From: Selaginella moellendorffii
Taxonomy: Eukaryota > Streptophyta > Lycopodiopsida > Selaginellales > Selaginellaceae
Reading direction: 5' to 3'
Length of the DNA stretch: 64,000 nt
NCBI RefSeq assembly: GCF_000143415.4
Contig: NW_003314280.1
Coordinates: 653,262-717,261 of the forward strand
In this document: positions 10,477 to 21,413 of the stretch, piece after piece
How the letters are laid out: each line of letters starts with the position of its first letter
How positions within the stretch are numbered: the first letter of the stretch is position 1
Notes under the pieces: model-generated
The model's input: the letters and a program-made list of their open reading frames with translations, nothing else
Database searches by the model: none
Told to the model about the DNA's origin: nothing
Translations under genes and position numbers: made by a program

Positions 10477-10934
10477 GGCCGGGCGCCTTTGTCTAAGAAT
10501 GTTCTTGCTTTTTAAGTCAGAATATTTCAACAACGTCTAAATGATGTCATTAGAAGGCATGTGCTGTGAGCATTAGGTGCCAGGTTATGACATTCCTGTG
10601 GGAGATTCAATGAGTAAACTTTCTTGCATTGGCAGTGTTTTGCGAAGAGATCATCTTTCTAGTTATTTGAAGAGCCATTTGCAAAACTCGCGTAACCACA
10701 TAGTGTCAATATTGGTTCCCTTTACAATTCGAGTTAGGTCTTCATGATCAAAAAGTTCTTTTCAACGTATCAATCTGGGGGCATTACTGTTCCTTTAATA
10801 GAATTGATATCAACTTTATTTTTTGAATTTGAATCCCATTTGAATTGGACTTTAAATCCCACCTTTAAATACAATATACGTTTGTAAACTTGATGAGGGG
10901 TGTACAAATCTTATAGGTGGTGGTTAAAATATAG

Positions 10935-11197
10935 AGTTGGACAGTCATCTCTACTTTGATGGAGATATATATTACAAAATGACTAGAAAATTCAGTAAAC
11001 ATGGTTTGACAATTGAAGTGCTTGTGGGAAATTAGATAATTATTCAATTAAACTTTTTTGCCATTTTGTAACATGTTCCATCAAAATCCATTATAGATGA
11101 CTGTCCATCTTCATGTTATTTAAATTTGGATAGTCATCTCTACTTTTGGAGATACCCATGTTATAAAACGGCTAGTAAACATGGTTTGAGAACAGAA
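10935..11197. repeat. Two imperfect direct repeats of about 75 bp
   Basis: Copy 1 at 10935-11013 and copy 2 at 11126-11197 share GTCATCTCTACTTT, then a short variable part, a GGCTAG/TGACTAG segment and GTAAACATGGTTTGA. Spacing is about 190 bp. They may be remnants of an element, but no ends were identified. Confidence 0.6.
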
Positions 11198-13469
11198 GTT
11201 AATTATCTCAAAACCTTATCAAAAATTAAATAATAATTCTATTTTTGGTAAGTTATTTAGGTTTATTCCAGGATATTTCTTAATCTAATAACTATGATTT
11301 TGTACCCCTAAAATTTCTCTAATTAATTTGTAATCAATTTTAAATTTTAATCTTCTGTACTTATACTAATTTAAATCATGTTAACAAAATTGGATTGATC
11401 GCTGTGAGCAACATTGGTTTCCACCTCTCCCCACCCTAAGCCAAGAAGGAAGTGGTGGGGTTTCCCAAACCACCACACTCACTACACTCTCTATAAAAAC
11501 TATGCATAAAGAATAAAAATTAAAATCTTAGGCTAATGATTTTTCATTCTTGTGTTTTTCTAAGAAAGTGGCAACTCATTATTTCCATATAATAAAATTA
11601 ATTATTTTATAATGCAAGATATAGGATAATACGGTGTCAATCTTCACTATCTTCTTGTTTAAAGCTCAATAATCAATGCACATCCATATTGAACCTTTTT
11701 TTTTTTTACAAGAAAAATAAGAGCACCAAAAGAAGATTTATTAGGCTTGATAAACCCATAGAAATAAAGAAAAATAAAGAAAGAAGAAAGAAAAATATAA
11801 AAGAGAAAAGAGAGAGTGAGGCTAAAATCTAAATAAAATGGATCCCAACCTATATAACTTTATACTATAATTACCTTTTGGCAATTTAAATGAAATAAGA
11901 GAAGAGAGGATGCACTAGTTAAGGATGTAAGTGGGTGAATGAAAGGTGAGAAAATTGCTTAATCAATGATATAATGTGTAATTTATAAAAGTGTGAAAGG
12001 TAATGCATGAAATTTTATTCAGAGCATATGTAAAATTTCTATAAATCTATGTAGGACAACCACCTTCATGCCAATACTAATGGCCCCTCTCATGGCCTGG
12101 ATGAGGCCATCTATAGTCTCATAAACCCAATGTTCTAGCATATCAGTAAAATATTCCTTAAAGCACTACATTATTATCCTTTATAATTGATCTTTAGACA
12201 ACACTATAAGAAGTATGCATCCCTTTCTCGTGCCATTACTAAAGCTAGATGTCTTGACATGCAAAGGGTTAATCCTTGAAGCAAATATCATTTCCTTCTT
12301 AATTTTTTCTAGCTTAAACTGTCTATTGGCTTAGTTGATGGACTTTTTCTAAGCAACCTCCCAAGCTCTAGAAAAAATTTGTGACATGAATGGTTGAATC
12401 TCAAAACCATTATGATGGGAGCTCAAAATAGAACTTGAGGATCACAACCATGATCTTGTGTTTCCTCAAATACAATGGGGATCATTTCTCTTCAAACACC
12501 AATATTTCCTCCTCACTGCCTAAGACCAAGAATTAAGTGGCTCTACTCAAATGAATTGAGGAGTGGGAGCAGAAACTCCTCAACAGATCTTGATATAAAT
12601 TTATAAAAAAGACTATAGTAGAAGATTACTTTGATCAGTAGTGCCTAAGATCCTAATATGTTTGGTTAGAGTTCTTGGGAAGAATGTGATAATTTACAGA
12701 GCTTCACTTGCTCTATAAAATTAAAAGCTCTAAAGTGGCCTTTTCTTCACATGTCCCAAGCTCCCCTAGGTAAAATCCCTTTTAAAGAATGAATCAGATA
12801 AATGGCTCTACCATCATCAAATAATTACTAATAGATTTTTGCCAAATGTCCAATTTATCATTTGTAAATTTTACATATGACTTTTTCATGCTTTGTAAAT
12901 TGCCTGCCACAAATGACCAAAACTTTTAAAGAGTCACAAACAACCAGCTATATAGTCTCTATAATAGTATCAAAGAAAAGGTGGTGGATTATCTACACAA
13001 AAAATTACCACTTACTAAAAAAGGTAGAATGGGATTGAAGCCACTCTATTAGAAGGACTTAGATGCCTCCTTATAGAAGGCCTAACTAGCCACTAAAAGT
13101 CTTAATTTACCACTAAGTTGAAATTGACGTGTTGATCTAATCAAAACTGTAACATGTAAATGATAATGGAAATTGTTGAGGCCAACTATAATATTATGGA
13201 AAAACATGGAGTGGCATTTATGGGCAACACTGTAAAAAATGATTAAAGCAATAATATTGATTATAAATGATAAAAAAGAATGCTGTGAGGAAAGTAGTAA
13301 GAGTGATAAGAGGTAAGAATTAAAACCCTAAACATGATCAAGAAAACTCAAAACTTACAGTTTGTTGAGATAAAATAGTATGAGGCTGAGAACCATAGTC
13401 TAAGAACACTCTTATAGCTATATAACCTGAAAAGAGAAACATATAAATAAGATGAGAAGACTAAAACAT

Positions 13470-13545
13470 AAAAAGAAAAAGAAGAAAAATAAAAATTAAT
13501 AAAAAGAAAAAGAAGAAAAATAAAAATTAATAAAAAAAGAAAAAG
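13470..13545. repeat. A-rich tandem repeat, 31-bp unit
   Basis: Two identical 31-bp units (13470-13500 and 13501-13531), each an A-rich purine tract ending AAAAATTAAT, followed by a third partial unit. Confidence 0.8.
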
Positions 13546-14456
13546 ATGCTTAATGCCAGAATGGCTTGAGGTGATAATAGTGCATAGAAAAGATTATATC
13601 CTACCTGGAAGAGCATTGTTGCAAGTGTGGCAAAAGCATGCATAAATCACTTTTACCAGCTTCATCACTATGAAGCCGAAAGAAAAAAGAAATATATGCA
13701 TTAGCTGGTACTGATGTGAATGACTAAGTCTTAGTGACTAGAAAAAAATTCTACTTCATGTTGAGACAACAAAAAAATGGTTGCTCTTCAAAATTGCCAC
13801 CTTATAAAATATTTACTTACAGCAACTCAAAATTCACATGAAATATGTCTAATATCTCAATCAATAGACACAAAGTGTGTAGAAAAGTATCTTGAAAGCT
13901 GCCATAGAGATATAGTGCAAAAATAATTGATAGAAAATTTGTTATAAGAGAAGACTTGTTTATGAAACCAAATACTAAGAAACAAAATCCAAAGTTTTTA
14001 ATTTTCTCTAAAGCCTCCTTGAAGTTAATATGAAACTCTTTATTCTCCTTTGTAAAAGTGAAAACATGGCTAAATCAACTAACACCTCCAACTACTTCAC
14101 TTGTAGACTTTAAAGGATCTTTGCTATAACTTCTGACAGATTGATCCTGACTAGATTTTGAGAACATGACTTGACATGGGAGTCTGAAAATCTTGTTTAG
14201 TTAGATTGCAAAAAAATAACACCATTACAATCTACCATCTTAGTCTCTAGCAACTATGTAGGTGATAGAATCTCTCAGTCTAGTAGAGGATTCAAATGAA
14301 CATAAAGCTTTAAAATGAAACTTTTGGAATCATGAAAGTGAAAAGAGATTAATAATTCTAAATGGTTCTATTGAAAATGAATGGAATAGGATATCCAGCT
14401 TGTGTAATAATTTAAACAATCTCAAAGAAGATATCGCAAATAAATCCTATATGAGA

Positions 14457-14617
14457 TCCACACCTTCTTGAGTTTGGCTTCTCACGCTGCAGCTTGCGTC
14501 TCTGTCGTCCAAAACAACTGGCTTCTTCCAGAGTTACGTTGGATTTGTCTTAACTCTTACCAGGTTTTAATTCTCTCGAGACATACTGTGGACCTCAGCT
14601 TCTCAAAAGAACCAAAG
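14457..14617 (+). pseudogene. Uricase fragment, inverted (exons 3-4 with introns)
   Basis: Read on the plus strand, this matches the sense strand of the intact uricase gene from the end of intron 2 through exon 3, intron 3 and exon 4. Shared strings include CTTGCGTCTCT.TCGTCCAAAA and GGACCTCAGCTT. Internal deletions remove much of both exons. The intact gene is on the minus strand, so this piece is inverted relative to the exon 1-2 fragment that follows directly. Confidence 0.8.
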
Positions 14618-14755
14618 CAAGCTAAGTGGCGAGAGTATACACTCTTGATGGAATCAGTGGCCACAATGCTGGATTTGTCGCCGGCGGCGGAATGCGCAGG
14701 GATGGGGAGAAGGATAGAGCATCCGCGCCACACGCGAGCAACACGATCAAAACCC
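14618..14755 (-). pseudogene. Uricase fragment (exons 2-1), start codon deleted
   Basis: The minus strand matches uricase exon 2 start (GTGTATACTCTCGCC) and exon 1 (GCCACTGATTCCATCAAGA and neighbouring text). Intron 1 is missing almost precisely, with a few exon bases. About 65 bp around the uricase ATG are deleted. It cannot make uricase. It lies immediately upstream of the DEG5 ATG at 14763 and so probably serves as that gene's promoter or 5' leader. Confidence 0.82.
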
Positions 14756-14762
14756 CTAAAAC

Positions 14763-16058
14763 ATGGGGCATCTCAGTGTGACTGTCTTGGCCCAGCAGCC
14801 ATCGAAAGTGGCGATGCTGCCCACAAAGTCTGGGTTCGTGGCCAGGCGATCGCTGTTGATGGGCTCTCTCGCAATGCTCCAAGTGGCGAACCCACGACGC
14901 GCATTGGGGAGAAACGCGAGAGACAATCACGATGAGGACCTAGAGTTTGAGATGAGAACCATGCAGCTGTTTGAGGTAGCCTATCTTCTTTCTTGATCTT
15001 CCTTATGTATTGACAAGGATGTTTCTAGCAATTCCAATGCGTAGAGCACAACGCGCTCAGTCGTCGCGATCCAAGATTTGGACCTCTCGAGCAATGTCGC
15101 AGCAGTGGACATGGACGATGGTGAGATCCAAGGCATTGGCTCCGGATTTGTGTGGGATCGATTCGGCCACATTGTGACAAATTATCACGTTATCTCGAAG
15201 ATAGCCAAGGATACGAGCGGCAAGAAACAGATAAAGGTCTCGTTCTTTTTTCCTTCTTTTGTGGCTACAAAGTCGTGTATGATCGATCACAGGTGGTATT
15301 GCTGGGTTTGAATGGAGACGTCGATTCTTACAATGCAGCTATCATCGGTCTCGATGCTTCTCGTGATCTCGCAGTTCTCAAGGTACAGGAAAATCTTTTC
15401 CGCTGGTTGTTTACATTCTTCTTTTCTTTGGTGTTTAAGATTGAAGTTCCAGAATCCAGTGTATTGCGTCCAGCAGTGATAGGAAGCTCCAAAGATCTTA
15501 GAGTCGGCCAAAATTGCTACGCGATAGGAAATCCTTACGGATACGAGCACATCCTCACTACTGGAGTACGTAAAAACTTCTCTTTTCTTGCTTCACGTAG
15601 CTTTGTTCTTCGCAGGTAGTCAGTGGATTGTGCAGACAAATTCCTTCACCCTCTGGCAAACCGATCTTCGGTGCCATACAAACTGATGCATCGATAAATG
15701 CGGGTATAATACATCGAGTGATTAGCTTTGGAAGAACTGGAACTAAAAAGACGATCTTGCAGGGAACTCTGGAGGACCATTGCTCGATTCATTCGGACGA
15801 GTCATCGGTATCAACACCGCAACCTTCACCCGGCGAGGTAGGCATACTTTTCTTTCTCATTCTCACACGATGATAAACATTGAAAAAACATTCTCTCAAA
15901 TTCCAGGCTCGGGAACGTCCTCCGGTGTGAATTTCGCAGTGGCGATCGATCTGGTGAGGCAAGTCGTGCCCCATTTGATCGTGGAAGGCGCGGTGAGCTC
16001 TAGCAGATCAGTGGAGAGAGGTGTTCTTGGGCCTCCCAGATACCTCTCGCTTCCATGA
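14763..16058 (+). CDS. DEG5: DEG5-like thylakoid-lumen serine protease
   Basis: Seven exons in phase (14763-14975, 15045-15236, 15293-15382, 15440-15565, 15616-15703, 15763-15837, 15907-16058) give 311 residues. The N-terminus carries a twin-arginine lumen signal ([12 protein letters not shown]) behind a plastid-type leader. The trypsin-like domain shows the complete catalytic triad: His in VTNYHVI, Asp in ASRDLAVLK and Ser in GNSGGPLLD. The strings [25 protein letters not shown] and [13 protein letters not shown] match DEG5. There is no PDZ domain, which separates DEG5 from DEG1 and DEG8. In Arabidopsis DEG5 pairs with DEG8 in photosystem II D1 turnover. Its 5' side overlaps broken uricase exon 1. 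The next gene starts 65 bp downstream. Confidence 0.92.
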
Positions 16059-16083
16059 AAAAATTCCAAGTCCTATAGACGCA

Positions 16084-16108
16084 AAACCCTAAGAACTAGG
16101 GTTTAGGG
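16084..16108 (+). promoter_or_regulatory. Back-to-back telo-box in promoter of the L12-like gene
   Basis: AAACCCTAA and its mirror TAGGGTTTAGGG are separated by a few bases, 16-40 bp before the ATG at 16124. Telo-boxes are common in plant promoters of ribosomal and translation genes, which fits the L12-like product. Confidence 0.55.
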
Positions 16109-16123
16109 CTTTTGGGGTTCTCG

Positions 16124-17113
16124 ATGATGAGGCGCGCGTGGAGGAATCGCTGCCCCGCCCGGCGCTGCTACGAGAATGGAGGTATTCCTTCCAGGTCCTT
16201 GCACGGCGCGGCGAGGCGCGGCCCCTACGATGATGGCGGCGGCGTCGACGCGGCCCCGGCGCCATCGGCTAAGGTGCTCAAGATCGTCGAGGACATCGCC
16301 AATCTCACACTGCTCGAGGCGGCCGACATGTCGCTGCTGCTCAAGAAGAGGCTGCGCATCCAAAACGTGCCCGTCATGTCCATGGGGATGAATGTGATGC
16401 ACGATATGTGGTATGATCCTTTGCCGCTCCCCGCCGCCGGTCCTCCGCCGCCTCCTCTTCCGCGGCGTTCCCTCGGCGGCAGCCAGAGGATTCTTCCGGA
16501 AGAGATCCATCTCCAGCACGGGCTCTTGCGCAGTCCAAGTGGTGCCGCCGCCACCGCCGCGAGCTCCTCCTCCTCCCGGTCGGTCCATGCGGCGATCAGC
16601 GAGAGTGACAAGTATCTCTATCAGCTCCCCTCGGCGTCGTCGGACACGGACTCCTACGACAACGAGCTGGACGATCGCGACCACGATCGCGACGTCGATC
16701 GCGACGACGACGACAAGTTCGGCACCGGCGTGGAAGAAGAGGATCGTTGGGACGATGACGAGGTGACAATGCCTGGAGCGAAGAGTCTGAGCAAGGCGCA
16801 AGGTGATGGAGCACAGACTGTTGCTGCAGCAAAGAAGGCCGCGACGCCGACGAAGAAGAAGGCTCCAGCGGCGAAAGCCACAGCGAGCAATGGAGCTCCC
16901 GATGGATCGCCCGCTCCCGCGGCCGTCATCAAGAAGAGAGGTGGCCGGAGACCGAAGGCCAACGAGGGAGCTGTGCCGTCTTTCACAGCGCCAGCGCCGG
17001 ACCCCCCGCCGCCTGCGAAGAAACCAGCGGTGGCGACGAAAGCAAAGGCGAGAGCTTCGACCACTACAACCAAAGCCAAACCAGCTGCTGCCGCTGCAAA
17101 GGCTGCTGCGTGA
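16124..17113 (+). CDS. L7/L12 N-terminal-domain protein with long disordered basic tail
   Basis: A single exon of 329 codons. The Arg-rich first 40 residues resemble a mitochondrial presequence. Residues 48-90 (KVLKIVEDIANLTLLEAADM, SLLLKKRLRIQNVPVMSMG) match the L7/L12 dimerisation helix pair that binds the ribosomal stalk base. The globular factor-binding C-terminal domain expected next is absent. Instead there are about 230 low-complexity residues: Pro/Leu-rich, Ser-rich, an Asp-rich block (near 185-215), and a Lys/Ala/Pro tail like histone H1 with an AT-hook-like KKRGGRRPK. The opposite strand is also open over much of this length, but that is a composition effect. It could be a mitochondrial L12-related protein that lost its C-terminal domain, or a lineage-specific protein. 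Function is unknown. Confidence 0.65.
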   Translation: MMRRAWRNRCPARRCYENGGIPSRSLHGAARRGPYDDGGGVDAAPAPSAKVLKIVEDIANLTLLEAADMSLLLKKRLRIQNVPVMSMGMNVMHDMWYDPLPLPAAGPPPPPLPRRSLGGSQRILPEEIHLQHGLLRSPSGAAATAASSSSSRSVHAAISESDKYLYQLPSASSDTDSYDNELDDRDHDRDVDRDDDDKFGTGVEEEDRWDDDEVTMPGAKSLSKAQGDGAQTVAAAKKAATPTKKKAPAAKATASNGAPDGSPAPAAVIKKRGGRRPKANEGAVPSFTAPAPDPPPPAKKPAVATKAKARASTTTTKAKPAAAAAKAAA

Positions 17114-18391
17114 GATCGATCGATCGATCGATCGAGCAGGACGAAGGGAATCACAAGAGCTGATGAAACAACAAACTCTCAAAGGAACTTCCGACACACA
17201 GGTTCCAAAATCGTATCGTCGTTTATCTTCGTTTTTTTCGCTTTGCTTTGGTCCACTTTCAGGGAATGAAGAGGCACAAAGTCTCTTCACCTTTTTGCTT
17301 TCTTGGAAGCTCCTCTAAAGTTTGACAACAGGGATTCTTCCTTCAAGCTTGCCAAAAGAAGAGTACTTTTGCAAAAGATAACTCTCGTGCAAGTTTATAA
17401 TCTAGTGTCAACTTTTGGCAATTGCCCTTTCCCGGCATGTGGCGCTACAAGAGAATTCCGCTCCATTCCAACTCACGCCTGTAAGGCCACAGCCTTATAA
17501 AACTATTCCCGATGATGAAAAGGAGGAGAAAAGAATGGACCAAAATTCAAAGATAATCGCTTTGGTTCTCCATGATCATCGCAACATGCCTGACCAAAAT
17601 TATACCTTGCGTGGAGTGTGGCGCATTCCATCCCACCAATGTAATCAATCATGGGATACCACGAGATTTCTAAATGCTATAGTTTCACTATCAATCTAAA
17701 CATCACATGGTTTGCTTGCTTCACGCTACATCCCAGCCGTCGATTCCAGAAGCCCACCAAACGCTTTTAACACCTTGTCGTCGTTACCCTTTTTGTACGC
17801 ACTCATTAACATGGACGTTAGGCGCATATGCCGCGATATATTCTCCGCCGCAAGATCCCATTGACGGCGCTGGGCATATTCCGTGTGTGTGGTTTAGTGC
17901 TCGTGAGAGGGGGAGGACCACGCGCGCCCTGCCCGCGAGCACCCGCCGGGACCGAGACGATGATGAGCGCTGCGCTGCCAGGTATGATCTCTGCTCAATC
18001 TGGCGCTGGCTCCAGCTCCACTAGCCGCGCTGGAGCGATTTCCAGCAATGCCTAGGTCTCCCAGCGTCGATTCTTGCTGCTCTTGGGATATTTCATCGCC
18101 GGCCAATGCGCCGGAGCTGCGCAAATTGCCCCGGAGCTCGGGATTTTTCTCTGTTGTCTGGCTGGACCTTTGGGAGGCTTGTGTGGAATCGTGTGAGCAT
18201 TGCAATGCCTTTCGTGTGAACGAGAGATTTCTTGCAAGCCAGTTCTAGGTAGTTTTTCCATCGTTTTTCATCCTCTGCTGGATCTTGACCTTCGTTATTT
18301 TTTTGTCATTGCATAGAGAGAAGAACTGGCAACTGGCACAAAGTGGTGATCCCAATGCGCTGCGCTTAACACGAGGAGGACGAAGAATAAG
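17114..18391. other. Intergenic, no certain gene
   Basis: Begins with a short (GATC)n run at 17116-17135, then the 3' flank of the L12-like gene. From about 17900 the DNA is GC-rich. A frame at about 18060-18190 reads as a hydrophobic peptide (FLLLLGYFIAGQCAGA, then IFLCCLAGPLGGLCG) but has no ATG and no phase-matched upstream exon, so it is not called. The last part is the leader of the LRR kinase gene. Confidence 0.45.
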
Positions 18392-20349
18392 ATGGAGAGA
18401 AATCGCTGCGCACTTCTAATCGTCCTGGCAGTTCTGGCAATGCCCGGTGGTGGTAACGCGGACGATAAAGACGCGCTCATGGCATTCAAGGCTTCGGCAG
18501 ATGTGTCGAACAGGCTAACGAGCTGGGGGAACGGAGATCCTTGCAGCGGCAATTGGACTGGTGTAAAGTGCGTGCAAGGACGGATTCGCTATCTCATCCT
18601 CGAAGGCTTGGAGCTGGCCGGATCAATGCAAGCGCTCACCGCACTCCAGGACCTCCGCATTGTCAGCCTCAAGGGGAACTCTCTCAACGGCACTCTTCCG
18701 GATCTCACGAACTGGAGATACTTGTGGAGCTTGTATCTTCACCACAACGACTTTAGCGGCGAGCTTCCACCCAGCCTGTCCAACCTCGTACATCTTTGGC
18801 GGCTCAATCTCTCCTTCAACGACTTCTCGGGACAGATACCACCATGGATCAACTCGTCGCGGCGGTTGCTCACTTTGAGGCTCGAGAACAACCAGTTCTC
18901 GGGGGCTATTCCGGATCTCCGGCTCGTCAACCTCACGGAGTTTAACGTTGCCAACAACAGGCTGAGTGGAGAGATCCCACCGTCGCTCAGGAACTTCTCA
19001 GGCACTGCGTTTCTGGGGAATCCATTCTTATGTGGTGGCCCTCTGGCGGCATGCACGGTGATACCCGCGACACCGGCACCTTCTCCGGCAGTGGAGAATA
19101 TAATCCCGGCCACACCGACGTCCAGACCAAACGAGGGAAGAAGAACGAGGAGCCGACTTGGGACAGGGGCCATCATCGCCATTGTCGTTGGTGATGCGGC
19201 GGTTCTCGCCTTGATCGCTCTGGTTTTCCTGTTTTTCTACTGGAAACGCTACCAACGCATGGCGGTGCCTTCTCCAAAGACCATCGACGAGAAAACGGAT
19301 TTTCCAGCGTCACAATACTCGGCTCAGGTGCCGGAAGCGGAGAGAAGCAAGCTGGTATTTGTCGACTCCAAAGCCGTGGGCTTCGACCTGGAAGATCTCC
19401 TGCGAGCTTCTGCCGAGATGCTGGGAAAAGGAAGCTTTGGAACGGCATACAAGGCTGTGCTCGAGGACGGAACAATAGTTGCGGTGAAGCGGCTCAAGGA
19501 CATTACAATATCTGGAAGGAAAGAGTTTGAGCAACATATGGAGTTGATCGCAAAGTTTCGACACCCCAACGTGGTTAAGCTCATCGCATACTATTACGCC
19601 AAGGAAGAAAAGCTCCTGGTGTACGACTTCATGCCCAACGGGAACCTCTACACACTTCTTCACGGTAAGTTTGTCGCTGTTTACAAATTCCTAGCTCATC
19701 GACTGCTCTTGCAGGTAACAGAGGTCCCGGAAGGAAACCCCTGGACTGGACAACGCGCGTTAAGATCGCTCTGGGTGCGGCTAAGGGCCTGGCCTTCATA
19801 CACCGTCAGCCTGGCGCTCAAAAAATACCGCACGGAAACATCAAGTCTTCGAACGTGCTGCTCGACAAAGATGGCAACGCTTGCATTGCAGACTTCGGCC
19901 TAGCGCTGCTCATGAACACGGCAGCGGCTTCTCGTCTAGTAGGCTACAGAGCTCCCGAGCACGCAGAGTCAAAGAAGATATCTTTCAAGGGGGACGTCTA
20001 CAGCTTCGGGGTCTTGCTCTTGGAGCTCCTAACTGGGAAGGCACCGGCACAGTCACATACTACGCAGGGGGAGAACATCGATCTTCCACGCTGGGTACAG
20101 TCCGTGGTTCGGGAGGAGTGGACTGCCGAAGTCTTCGACATCGAGCTCATGAAATACAAGAACATCGAAGAGGAGATGGTGGCCATGCTACAGGTTGGGA
20201 TGGTTTGCGTCTCGCAGTCGCCGGACGATCGGCCAAAGATGAGCCAGGTTGTGAAGATGATCGAGGATATAAGAGCCGATCAATCTCCAGTGGCCGGGGA
20301 CTCGACTTCGCAGTCACGCTCTGGATCTCCCTCGGACGCAAGCCATTGA
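18392..20349 (+). CDS. LRR receptor-like kinase, subfamily III type, atypical kinase
   Basis: Two exons (18392-19664 and 19715-20349) give 635 residues. A signal peptide is followed by an LRRNT-type cap ([29 protein letters not shown]) and about five leucine-rich repeats (GTLPDL, GELPPSL, GQIPPWI, GAIPDL, GEIPPSL). A Pro/Ser/Thr juxtamembrane stretch, a transmembrane helix ([15 protein letters not shown]) and an intracellular kinase-like domain complete it. The kinase starts [18 protein letters not shown] and keeps the ATP Lys (VAVKRLK) and DFG. The catalytic loop reads HGNIKSSN, lacking the HRD Arg-Asp, as in LRR-III kinases of the RLK902/PRK type, which are often weak or inactive. It probably acts as a co-receptor at the plasma membrane. 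The 50-nt intron sits in the kinase domain, a typical LRR-III position. Confidence 0.93.
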
Positions 20350-20902
20350 CTGGATGAAACATTTATTTCTACTATACTGGTACGTTTTTCTCATTGTTTT
20401 TCTACTTTGGAAGTCCTGATCTCTTCTCTTCGCTGGCGCAGGGTTCTCTGCGACTTATTCATTCGTGGAAGCTCTGCTAAGTGCATTACATCTATTCACA
20501 GGAAAGTCTCAATAACAGATTGGGCTCTCATTATTTCTCCAGCTTATATTGACAGAGCTTCGCTATAAACTTCCAAGTAAACGAATCCAAATGGATTTTT
20601 TGTTTCTGATTTGGTTGCTATTACTCTCGAGTTTCTCCAGCGCAGATCACTGTCTCTTAAAAACGCATGGCGCGAGTCCTTTCCACCCAGGCAAGGAAGA
20701 ATTTATTTTTTCCTCGCAGAAAAAGAGATAGCCTAGCTAACCAGCCGAGTCGAGCCAAGCCGACTTTTCCTTTTTCTGTGCCAGCAGCTAGCTGATGTGC
20801 TGAAAACAACACCCCCCAAGAAAAAAGCAAAAAAAACCAAATGGAGATGATTTCGACACGAAGTTCCTTGCTTGGCTTTCACTTGGACTGACTGGACTAG
20901 TG

Positions 20903-20957
20903 AGTCAACGCCGGGGCTGACTAAGGCCGTGGACTGACTAAGTTGACTAGAATTGAC
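20903..20957. promoter_or_regulatory. W-box cluster 1
   Basis: Three TTGAC/GTCAA cores (near 20904, 20943, 20953) lie inside a repeat-like GGACTGACT tract. WRKY factors bind TTGAC(C/T). It is 3' of the LRR kinase gene, about 4.6 kb upstream of the WRKY gene, so the target is uncertain. Confidence 0.4.
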
Positions 20958-21347
20958 TGATCTCACTTTTATACGAGTCGAGCTATCTTTAGACTTTACA
21001 GCAACGCACAATTGAATCCCCGCCACCTTTGGACAAAGAAACAATATTCAGATTCTAAGTTTCTTGTCATTTACTTGTATTTACACTAATTCCAAGGCCC
21101 GATAATATTGCAGGCATTTTCTTGGTTTGGCAAAGTCATCAGGAGTAGCAAAACTAGCTCACGAATTGGTCAGAGCAGCACGAACCAAAGATCGATCAAT
21201 TTGACTACATTTTCCCAGCCAAAGGACCACCACCATGAAAATGAAAATTGAAAAAGCCAAGATTCTTTTTTGTCTCCTTTTTTATAAATATATATTTTGA
21301 CAAGACAGACTGATTGGTTTGATTCCTCTCGGAACAAGAAACTACAA

Positions 21348-21413
21348 CTTTGACGGCACGACCGGTCAACGTGCAGTGGAACCGGATGGTTGACTGGCTT
21401 AACACTGGTCAAC
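21348..21413. promoter_or_regulatory. W-box cluster 2
   Basis: Four cores in 66 bp, alternating in orientation (TTGAC near 21349, GTCAA near 21365, TTGAC near 21390, GTCAA near 21408). Two share a longer CCGGTCAACG/TGGTCAACG context. Confidence 0.45.

Larger units (their letters stand above)
10477..14456. other. AT-rich gene desert
   Basis: About 4 kb with no coding region I can support: the longest open frames are about 60 codons. Base composition drops sharply against both flanks. No terminal repeats, reverse transcriptase, transposase or integrase remnants were recognised. It holds imperfect direct repeats near 11.0 kb and an A-rich tandem repeat at 13.47 kb. It separates the two copies of the uricase/DEG5 block. 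Confidence 0.6.

Noticed and set aside
16103-17290. Long minus-strand open frame of 395 codons opposite the L12-like gene
   Set aside because: It is open only because the plus-strand gene is GC- and repeat-rich. It is Arg/Ser low complexity, and the plus frame has a recognisable domain.
18060-18190. Hydrophobic Cys/Gly-rich frame before the LRR kinase gene
   Set aside because: No start codon and no upstream exon that joins in phase.
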